Below are positions 26,076 through 40,000 of a stretch of 64,000 nt of DNA, one piece after another (the stretch's first letter is position 1; each line of letters begins with the position of its first letter). The translations under genes were made by a program, and so were the position numbers. The notes under the pieces are model-generated. The model had not been told where the DNA came from and did no database searches. It worked only from the letters and a program-made list of their open reading frames with translations. The DNA comes from Thunnus maccoyii (taxonomy: Eukaryota; Chordata; Actinopteri; Scombriformes; Scombridae), in NCBI RefSeq assembly GCF_910596095.1, contig NC_056535.1:29697505-29761504 (forward strand), in the 5' to 3' direction.

Positions 26076-27976
26076 TAACTCCACTCGTCCGAGTCAGTCT
26101 GCTGGTGTTGTCAGATCAAACGAACCTCCATGAGTTATGAGAGCTTTCAGAAACGTCTTGCAAATGTAAATTTAGAACACATAATTGGAAAAAAAGTCGT
26201 TTAAATCGCTAAAAAGACTTAGAACACCATAATCCAAAAAGTAATAAGACACATTTAGATGTAGTGTCATCAATATGTGTGCTGGTTCAGCAACAGCTGG
26301 CCAGTAACAGCTCTGTGGCTTAAACCATTTAACCTTTAAATCACCATTAACCCATTACTTTGAGCTATTACAACTGTTCATCCATCAATAGTTCATCCAC
26401 TATTAATCCACATTAATACAATACTTTTAACAAGCTAGTTCAACTGTTTGATTACTTCAAGCTAATCTAACTCTTTAAACTGTTAATCTGTTATTTTTAG
26501 CTATCTATCTTAATTTATCCATGAGAAGAGTTCAATCGCCATGACTTTAGGTATCTATTCACACCATATTAGCCAACTATTTCACCATCTATTCATTACT
26601 TTTGGCTATTTCAACTGAAGTCTTACTTCAAGCTAACTACATCTAGCTATACTATCAAATTAAATCTCTAATTAGTTTGGTCACTTCACAATCTTACAGA
26701 AATTGCTGTAATATGATCAATAAAATGAAAGTAATTCCTTTGAACTGATTATTAAGAATTGGTGCTTAAGTCCAAATTCCTTCAGCAGAACACAAACCAA
26801 ACTCTTTACATTTTTTTTTGAGTATTTAAAACAAAATCACATAATTGTAGTCTGTATTAAAATAAAACAAACTGGCAGTTGTAACTTTATTACAGAATAA
26901 ATGTGAAAAAAATTAAGCATTTTAGAAATATAGATTTTACATTTTCATAAAGCCTTATCTAGTACATGTTTAAAAAACAAAACAAAACCATAATTTCACA
27001 GAAATACAATTAATTATCCATAGCAACAAAATGTCTGAAAGTATAAATAACTGTGATCTTGTGTTTCTGTGTTACAAAGATATTTTATTGTAAAAAAAAA
27101 CCTAATTTGTAGACGTCATACAAGAAACATAAGTTTTTTTAATAAATAAGTAATTAAGAGTAAAATCACTTCTGACAGATGAACTGAATATTAACTAATT
27201 AAATAATAAAGAATTCTTAAACAGGTCAAAAGATAAAAGAGAATCAGTGCAGTTAAATTTATTTTCCAAAATGATCCGTCTGGTTGTCTAAAACATGGTT
27301 CCCAATTTTAGAATTAAGAAACATTTGACTTCAGTGCTGCTGCGTCATTTTATCAGTTGCGATCAATGAATTATTGTGATATTTGTCTTGATTTCACATT
27401 GATTAACTAATTTCCTTTCTGGTGATATCAGAGACATCAACTCTGTGGCCAATAATCTGTTTATATCATACTGGTTTTATCATCTATATATATGAAAACA
27501 GATAAAAACACATTGATGTCTGTCTTGTAGAGCCAATTATAAAGTCAGCAGGACATGAAGGAATGTTTTATACGTTCAGACATTTCAGAAGAGGAAAACA
27601 CTGCAGTGAATTCACCAGTAACAGCAATTTGAGGTAATAAAACAACATATGTAGTGTAATGAAAGCTGAAAACATCTGCTGCAGGTATTTCTGGTTAATT
27701 TCAAGTACATAAAAAGAACTTAAACCTTTAACTTATTTTTAAATTCTTCTAAAATGACACTTATGTGGCACAAACTGTAACTGTATTTTCCAGAAGGAAG
27801 CTGTGATCTACGGTGTTTTCCGTGTGCTGTGAACGCAGCAGTAAAATCTCTTTGTGACAATGTGGATCCTTGATGTTTCTCTTCTACACCGGCTCAGCTG
27901 AGTTCACAGCAGACTGCCTGATGTGCTTAAAGACGCAGCAGGAAACCAAAATAAAGCAGAGGACCGGAGCTCCAGA
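26076..27976. other. Convergent intergenic spacer and Arf 3' UTR
   Basis: appl1 and the Arf gene end tail to tail here. The sequence is AT-rich and I see no coding potential. Several TTTATT motifs (AATAAA on the minus strand), for example at 27258-27263, could end the Arf transcript, but I cannot choose between them. Confidence 0.45.
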
Positions 27977-31396
<3,420 letters not shown>

Positions 31397-31593
31397 GGCT
31401 CAGGTAGAAAGCTCCTCCTCGGCAGCAGCTCGGTGTCTCTGTCGGTGTGTGTCGGTGTCTCCGGTTTTATAGAGCAGCAGCAGCGTGTTTGTTTGTGTGT
31501 TATCCATGTCATCATCCCGGTTGCTGTCAACTTGGTACACGGTGGCAGCGGAGGAGCAGGCAGCATTGACACCTCACGTAAAAAAGTTTTCCT

Positions 31594-31758
31594 AGGAGGG
31601 CGACGGAATGACCCGCCCTACTCTGCCTATGATTGGCCAGTATCATTGCCTTCGTTGATAAGATTGGTTAGATTTGGGGTTAGGGTAAGGGTATCAGGGT
31701 CAGAGCCAATCAGAGGTAGAGTAGGGCGGGTCTTCGCGGATAATTCCGTCGCCATCCT
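31594..31758. repeat. Inverted repeat in the Arf upstream region
   Basis: The left arm has AGGAGGGCGACGGAAT, ACCCGCCCTACTCTGCCT and GATTGGCC. The right arm is its reverse complement with about ten extra bases: GCCAATCAGAGGTAGAGTAGG, GCGGGTC, then ATTCCGTCGCCATCCT. It lies 200-360 bp upstream of the Arf start codon and carries one CCAAT box per arm. It may be a foldback element co-opted as promoter sequence. Confidence 0.7.
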
Positions 31759-31933
31759 GAGAAACGTAAACTCCTACATTGCACCGTTAATATTACTTCC
31801 GCCAACACAGGCCTGCTCATTTATGGGGTCTTTTTTTCAAATTCAAAATTACTTTATTGACATGGCGATAATTAAAGGACAAGGTTGCCAATATTTTATA
31901 TTTTTCTTATTGTTAACAAATTCAGTGAAAACA

Positions 31934-32206
31934 CTAGAGCTGCAACAATTACTTGTTGTTTGAGTCATTTTTTTTAGAAGAAAAAAATAAAAATTCTCTG
32001 ATTCCAGCGTCTCAAATGTGAATATTTTCTGGTTTCTTTAGTCTACCATGATAGTAAACTGAATATCTTTTGGTTGTAGACAAAACAAGACATTTGAAGA
32101 TATCGAACCATTTTCTGACATCTTATAGACCAAACAACTAATAAATTAATCAAGAAAATAATCAACAGATTAATCAATAATGAAAATAATCGTTAGTTGC
32201 AGCCCT
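31934..32206 (-). repeat. AT-rich dispersed repeat family A, copy 2 (full length)
   Basis: Bounded by GAGCTGCAACAATTACT and the inverted TAATCGTTAGTTGCAGCCCT, so this copy is complete with short terminal inverted repeats. The interior matches the copy at 28455-28703. Confidence 0.75.
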
Positions 32207-32603
32207 AAAAACCACCAAAACCAACGATGAGTGAATCCAATTTGGAAGTATTGTGTTTTATTATTTATTAGTATTGAGTAGGCAGAGTAGGGAAGTAAGA
32301 AAGTATTCAGAGATGGACAAACATGTTTTTTTCATGGTATTTGTTGACAGTAAGAAAAATACAGAAGAACATCAGACTGATGCTTTAAATACAGTATTAA
32401 AAAATCAATTTGTACAAAGTTTTCAGTGTATGACAAAAAGGGCAAGCAACGGTGTACACATTACTACACTACATACACGATGCATCATCATGCACTATAC
32501 TACTTACTAATACTACTATGACTGTGCTACATAGTATACTATAATAAAAGTAAAACAAAACTTTGAAAAAATTTAAATTTTATATTAATATTCTAACCAT
32601 AAC

Positions 32604-33350
32604 CATGTAGGATGTGTCATGTAGTAAAGTGAGGGTGTCATGTAGTAAAAAGGGGTGTCATGTAGTAAAGTGAGGGTGTCATGTAGTAAAAAGGGGGTGT
32701 CTTGTAGTAAAATGGGGTGTCATGTAGTAAAGTGAGGGTGTCATGTAGTAAAAAGGGGGTGTCTTGTAGTAAAATGGGGTGTCATGTAGTAAAGTGAGGG
32801 TGTCATGTAGTAAAAAGGGGGTGTCTTGTAGTAAAATGGGGTGTCATGTAGTAAAGTGGGGGTATCATGTAGTAAAATGGGGGTGTCATGCAGTAAAGTG
32901 AGGGTGTCATGAAGTAAAGTGGGGGTGTCATGTAGTAAAATGGGGTGTCATGTAGTAAAGTGAGGGTGTCATGTAGTAAAGTGGGGTGTCATGTAGTAAA
33001 ATGGGGTGTCATGTAGTAAAGTGGGGGTGTCATGTAGTAAAAAGGGGTGTCATGTAGTAAAGTGAGGGTGTCATGTAGTAAAGTGGGGTGTCATGTAGTA
33101 AAATGGGGTGTCATGTAGTAAAGTGGGGTTGTCATGTAGTAAAGTGAGGGTGTCATGTAGTTAAGTGGGGGTGTCATGTAGTAAAATGGGGTGTCATGTA
33201 GTAAAGTGAGAGTGTCATGTAGTTAAGTGGGGGTGTCATGTAGTAAAATGGGGTGTCATGTAGTAAAGTGGGGTTGTCATGTAGTAAAAAGGGGTGTCAT
33301 GTAGTAAAGTGGGGTGTCATGTAGTAAAGTGGGGGTGTCATATTGTAAAG
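32604..33350. repeat. Minisatellite, about 36 copies of a 20-21-bp unit
   Basis: The unit is close to GTGTCATGTAGTAAARTGRGG, varying mainly at the G run and the R positions. Within it a 62-bp higher-order unit (three basic units, one with CTTGTAG in place of CATGTAG) repeats three times with CTTGTAG at 32701, 32763 and 32825. An A-run follows the array at 33360. Confidence 0.97.
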
Positions 33351-33691
33351 TTTGAAATTAAAAAAAAAAAAAAAAAGTATATTCTGGGTCACTTAAAAAG
33401 AATCAACTAAAATTTCAGGCTAAGAAAATGATGTTCAGGGGATCTTTAATGCTCACCAATGGAAAAAATGGGTTAAATTTGGCCAGAATGGTATGTAGGG
33501 GTTAAGTATAATATTTTAAGTAGTGCACTTAATCACTTTCTATCTCTGGCAAAGCAGAAAACTGCCCCAGACTGTCAGGGACGTTGAAGTTCGTCTATAT
33601 GGCAGCTACTTGTGGTAATTTAATGACCTGAACATGTGTTTGGAAATATGCTCCACTAACACAGTAAAACCTGAAGTGGTAAGAGTGATGC

Positions 33692-33781
33692 GATGGCTCC
33701 TGCATGTTTACCAAATCATAAGAGACTTATTTCTCTTGGGAGGACAGTTGTTTATGATTTGATAAACATGCAGGAGCCATC
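33692..33781. repeat. Long hairpin: 30-bp stem, 30-nt loop
   Basis: Arm 33692-33721 (GATGGCTCCTGCATGTTTAC..) and arm 33752-33781 pair at 29 of 30 positions. It could be a small foldback element or a transcribed hairpin. Confidence 0.8.
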
Positions 33782-33799
33782 CGTTGTTTTAGTTTATTT

Positions 33800-36230
33800 A
33801 TTTTATTAATTCTGTTAACTGTCCAATTATATTTTCTGGAAAATGTATTTCTCAACCTGAAAGAGGTTTCAAAACCCTTTCAGCATCAGAAGGAATTAAA
33901 CTGTGGTTTGGAGAAGGCTTAATTCTGCTTTATATTCTATATTGTGTTTTAGTCTTAATAATCTGGACTCAGCTGATCTAAACAGTATTTATACAATAGC
34001 TTGGTGATGACTTCTGCCCTGTGATGTGTTTGTGGCTCAGGGAAATCACACCAGAGTGAGACATCACCTGGTCCTCTTTGTTCCTGTCAGTCCTGCAGAG
34101 CTGGTTTCTTCCACGTAGATTATTACAACACTGTCTGTGGTGATTATACAATACTGAAATGAAAAGGTTGCTACTCTCCCTTTTCGCTAAGCTCTGCTTC
34201 CCAACATTACTTGTGGTTTTGTGTTGAATCACTCTTTTCAATCCAATGTTGTTATCAGTCATGTTACATAAATAATGGATACGGGAGTCTTTTGGGTGAT
34301 TTGTGTGTTTCACAATGTTATATTTTGTTAAAGGGGTTTCAGTCTTGTTGTGACACTTTTTGGTAGTTTTGTGACGGTAGGGCAGATCATCTGCTTAATC
34401 AGTGATAGTGACAACGGGTGTGCATCATAACCTGCACTAAGCAGTGAATCACTGGGAACTGTTGAGTTAGGAAGGGTAAAACTGTGCTGCAGTAAATGAC
34501 GTTCTGTATAATTTGGTGCACTCATGGTTTTGTGGGTGTTTGACCAGAGGAAATTGATTGTCAGCAGTAACAGAGAAATTGTACATTAATGTTGTTCTCC
34601 CATTCTTACTCTATAAGTACATAATAACAACAGGGCCTGGATTATAAACTTTAAACTGTTCTCCCTTCCTTATTTGGATTTAATAATTAGCAATTAGCTT
34701 AACTTGCGATTAGCATGCTAATAAACATTAATTTGATTGTTAAAACTTTACCATAAGGCAGACTAACAGGAGAATATCACATAAGCAGGTGATTTGAGAC
34801 TGAGTGCAGAGAGTGAACAACTACGTGCCAAACACACATGCATAAAAATGATTGTCATAACTGCCAATGAACAAAGGGCCAAAACATCTGATTCTACTGC
34901 ACCTCATGTAATGATTAAAACAAGGAAGTTACACTATAAGTTGCGAGAAATTACATGGTAAATGTCGGGAAGTTACAGTTTTAACCCCTGATTGTTACTC
35001 TTGTTCCTTTTTGTCTTGTTTTCTTCTGCTGTATTTACATATCAGTACCAGTAGAAGCCAGTATGTATGGATTCATACAGGAAGTTACACTGTAAGTTAT
35101 GAGTAATTACATAAGTGACGGGAAGTTACACTGTAAAACACGGGCTGTTATAAATTTTTACCTCACTGTCCATGTTTTGAAAGCTTGATACCAGTCTAGC
35201 GCCCCCTGTGGTAACCATGATAACCAGTCAGGTTTTTTAACCTCTTTTTCAGTAGTGTTTTTGGTAATAAACATCACCTTTTTTGCATACACACCTGCCC
35301 AGCCGCCAGAATAAAATGTTGGTGTAGTACGTTTCTGCAAAGCGTGGATACGTTGAATCTCTACGTTTCACCATAAATACGCATCGTGTCAACATTTCTG
35401 AAATACGTATCATAGGGAAAGTGACGTAGTTCAGGATGGTTGGCTGGCTGTCTAGAAAGTCAGTTGCATGGCACAAAGTTGCAGGAGCACCAGAGCAGAG
35501 ATCACTGCTTCTTGTTTCAAAACTCTGTCTGGTTTACTGATGGATCATGAACAATCCCAACAATTAAACATAGTAAATGTGGATCCCCAAAAAACAACCA
35601 AAAGTGACACCTGCACAAAATCTCGTCTTCCTGGTGAACTAAAGAGCTAAAAAGACAAAGAAAGATTGATGCTGGAGGAGGATTTTGCACAACCTGGCAA
35701 CCGAAAGTAATTATTAATGGCTTATAAAGGATCTATAAAGCATTCGAAAATGATTTATCAAACTGTTAACAAAGCCACTAATTAATGCTTTTAGATCTCT
35801 TATAAAGAGTAGTTTTTTAAGAAAGTGGTACAAAAAACATCATCAAACCCAGATTAAGATTAAAAAAACCCAATTCCTTCATATATACGAAAAAAAGACA
35901 CTTATGATACATGGTTCGTGTACCCTCCGTCCAAAGCTGTGTCATTTAAAGATTCACTTTGCTTTTTACTGCAAATCTGCAGACCTCAGAAAACACACTT
36001 TAAATATTTTCTGAATAAGCCAGATGTGCTGCGAAATTCGGCACATGTGTAACTTGCCATAAAGTGCTTTATGGCTGTATGAACCCGGACTGTGTGTGTG
36101 TGTGTATGTAACACAGAAGAACATGGAAGAACATTTATTATAGTTAAATCCTGACAGATCTTGTCGACCGGCAACATGTCTCTGCCGGGACGGGATGCTG
36201 CAGGTGCTTAATGAACTCAAAAACTTCCCT
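33800..36230. other. Intergenic, no gene recognised
   Basis: AT-rich spacer. Short phrases such as GGAAGTTACACTGTAA recur near 34925, 35077 and 35120, but I see no coding frame, RNA gene or clear element boundary. Confidence 0.5.
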
Positions 36231-36231
36231 C

Positions 36232-36232
<1 letters not shown>

Positions 36233-36270
<38 letters not shown>

Positions 36271-36271
36271 G
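36233..36271. repeat. (CTAT)n microsatellite
   Basis: About nine perfect tetranucleotide units. Confidence 0.95.
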
Positions 36272-36551
36272 CAAGCATAGCCAATGACTTTGTTTTAGTA
36301 GAGATACAGCAGGGAGAAGGTAATATAGATATAACAATAAAAACGTTTTTTGCTTTAGGTTTAATTTCTATTCCAATTGCTGATTTGAAGACGAAAATTG
36401 GAAAAGCACGTGGATTCCCATGTTTTTCTGTTCACACGAAAAATGTAATTACAAAATAGTGCACTATATATTTGATCCTGTTATCAAACAAGTTGAAGAC
36501 AGCTTCGGACCATAAATGGTCAAGTTCAACACTGTGATTTGGCGTTTGGTC

Positions 36552-36600
36552 CGCCATGTCCTTCCCTCTCCTACCAGTGAGGAGAGGGAAGGACGTGGCG
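36552..36600. repeat. Hairpin upstream of the pentraxin-repeat gene
   Basis: Arms 36552-36572 and 36580-36600 pair at 20 of 21 positions around a 7-nt loop (ACCAGTG). The arms are purine- or pyrimidine-biased (CTTCCCTCTCCT). It lies about 180 bp before the start codon, in the putative 5' UTR or promoter. Confidence 0.85.
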
Positions 36601-36782
36601 GGAATGTCTCTGTGCCCAGAAATGAAACTTAAAGTGTCTGTTGACGTCAGAACACAGAAACGAGAGTTTACAAGCTGAAGAGCAGCCCGGTCAAATACCC
36701 GAGAGAAAGACAAACACATCGTCTCTGCATAGGGAGGATAAACAGACGCATCACTGCAGAGACTCTGATCAGCCCGGCGAGG

Positions 36783-36933
36783 ATGAAGAAGATGGGGAAA
36801 CTGCTTTTTGTTCCCGTCGCATTGGTTGTCATAGGGTTTGGTTTTTTTTTTAATACCGATCGTTTAATTACGACTATATCTGCAAGAACTTGGACTGCTA
36901 CTCAAAGACCACCAACATGGCCAACTACATCAG

Positions 36934-37001
<68 letters not shown>

Positions 37002-40000
37002 TAAATACTTTTAAGGGAGATTAAGATATTCTTATATATTGCAATTGACTTGCTGGTTAAATGCAGGTTATACACTTTATCCATTTAGCAGACTCTGGAC
37101 AGCAAAATGGATGATACAACTCCTCCATTTACATGTAAGAGCTGTCTAACTGAGACATTAATGCACTTTAACAAACTGCGCTGCTAACTGCTCGTTCTTT
37201 TTTTGTTTTATTTTTTCTTGGAGTTTATATGTTTTCATTATTTTTTAAAAAAGGGAATTGTTTTGAAACACTTAAAACCATAAAGTACAATTTAGCAAAT
37301 TTAGACATATTAGAAACTGTCTCTCTTTGGACGCAGCCAAGATATTTCCTCATGCTGTAGTTTTTTCCTGTATGTCTTATTGCATCACATGTTGGGGACA
37401 GGCTGGAAAACAGCCATAAAATCTCTTGAGTCCTTATACAAACAAACTCTAAAAAGTCTTGACAAAAAGCCAATGCATTTCCATCACTGTAGAGTACTGG
37501 AGAATTTTAGATTATTCTCAAATTTGTGCCTAGTTTATAAAATTTTAAATGGTTTGGCCCCTCCTCCACTATGTGACTTTGTGTACACTCGCTCAATAAG
37601 TTTTATTAGATCCTCCAGAATATCTTCTATACATGATTGTACCATACCATTTCGTCACACTGCATTTGGACCATCAGCTTTTTCTGTGAAAGCCAAAACT
37701 CAGAGGAATGTCCAGATATGAAGAACTGCAGTTCAATCAGTGCATTCAGAACCAGGTTGAAGAATCTGCTGAAGGACGCTCAGCTCTGTGGTCACTGAGT
37801 CTGGATTTGATCTCATGATCTTCTCAAATGATCTTGCTTTTGGTTTGACATACTTGCATTGTTGATTTCTGGTCGACGTGTGGGTGTACATGATGTGCTG
37901 TTGTGTGTGGCTTTGTATTTTGTGTAGTGTGTCCTGTGTGTGTTTTTTGCTTTGTATTGTTTGTTATTGTGCTGTTAGATGTTGTAATTGTAAGGGACTA
38001 CAGATGAAAACTATCTAAATCTGGTACAGTGCATCATTTGTGTTAAAAACTGTACACTGTCCCGATAAATAAATACAATAAGATATGCAGTGTATCTTTA
38101 CCCTTTCTGTTGTTGTTGCACTACTGTGGGCTGGAAGGAACAGTATTTGGTTTTTTTCGTGTATGCAAATACACAAGAAAATGCAAATAAACTAAATCTT
38201 GAATCTTTTATTCAGAGGAGCCAACGGTAGAATATGTAAATATTCCTCCAGCAGGTAGATAACAAGTGTGTACATATGATAGCAAAACAGGATACAAATG
38301 CTGGTTCAGGTAGGATTAGTCAGTGCAGTCGGGCTAAAGTTCAGTTTTCGTTCCGTTTCTTCTGTGGTTTTGGTAAGACTGACGCTTGCAGACAGACTGC
38401 AGACTGACTCTAAGCAACTTATGGTTTTGAGTTTGTTAGTTCAATGAGGAAACGACTGGTTTAGTCACGCATGCACAGTGACAAATAACACAACAGACAA
38501 CATATGACAGACTTAATGCCACAACAGTCGGAACACTAACATACAAACTAACACATGTTCACATTAGTGTAGCTCAGGATCCCAACTACCCACTGAATAA
38601 AAAAAAACATGTAATTTAATACAATCAATCAATTAACAAGTAAGTGATGCACCTTAAAATGGGACCAATGATATATGGCAGGTGATTTTCTATATTTTTC
38701 TTATTGACAACAAATCTCATGTGCAGAACCAAACCAACAATGAACTGATGTACTAACAAGTATTGTGTGTGTATCCAAAGTCTGATATATCTTATTCCTC
38801 TGTGCCGTAGAGCTCCATTGTTGTCCAAGAACTGTTAAAAACACATCAATGAGCTACACTGCTGCACTGGGTGACATGTTCCTTCACCCCTAAGACTACG
38901 GTACAATGTAGTACAATGTAATCGCTGTTATTAGTCTTTGGAGCCTTTGTTTTTAGACTCTTTGTGGTGAAGGAACATGTCACCCAGTGCAGCGGTGTGG
39001 CTCATTGATGTGTTTTGTTTTTTGTACAACAATGGAGCTCTACGGCACAGAGGAGTAAGATATATCAGAAATTGGATACAAACACAATACCTGTACTTGT
39101 TGTTTTGGCTCTGCATGAGATTTGTTGACAATAAGAAAAATATGGAAAATCATCAACCATATCCTTTCATAATTAAGAATTATGGAGCACCGTGGTGGTC
39201 TAGGGTTTAAAGCACTGACCATGAACCCCAACATCCCCAGTTTGAGTCCAACTGTGGATCTTTGTTGCATGTTGTTGTCGAAAGGTGCTACTGTGAACTC
39301 TGTCAGAAAGGCACAATATGCCAAAAAAATACTGGTTTTAAAAATAATATATATGTAGTTTGTTCACCCTGGAAAAGTGAAATTAGTATTCAGACCAAAA
39401 CAACGCCTGATTTTTGAAGGTTCTACTGTTGATGGACATTATTGTCCAACAATGCAAAGCATAAAGGAAACAGAGGAGCTACTCACAGCGGCAACAAAGT
39501 GACATCTAACTGTGGATATTGGTGAGACAGCTCAAAAATAAAAAAAAAAACCTGACACACAACAAAACTAAACATTTGGAAAACCATTCAGCTTTAACTT
39601 TGTGAAGTTTGTTTGGCAGCATTCTGAAGTCACAGTTTGAAGCCTTTTCAGTAAGAGCAAAAAGATTTCTTATATAATGACAGCTAGTGAATACTGCGTA
39701 CTGTTAGCATGTAGTGTGGAACTGGGACATAGCTAGCGACAAATCTCAAAGACCCATTTCCTCTCTCTCTCCCACACACACACACACACACACACTGAAA
39801 ACAGGGAACCAAGATTGTGTAAATTTTGTGTAAGTTTGTTTACTGTGTAATGAAATATGTCTCTGACTTTATCAGTGATTCAGTGTACTTTGGTGAGATT
39901 TATTGACATTAACTTCAGGATATATTTTTAAAACTTAATAATTAATTATGATGATAACTTGTGTTCAAACTCATGATAAAACTTCTCAAAGGATAAATCG

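Noticed and set aside
31665..31705. GGGGTTAGGGTAAGGGTATC as interstitial telomere repeat
   Set aside because: Only one or two TTAGGG-like units; it is the spacer of the palindrome.
31433..31963. 176-aa open frame on + overlapping the Arf leader
   Set aside because: It runs antisense to the Arf 5' end and through the palindrome and CA-poor spacer, with no recognisable domain.
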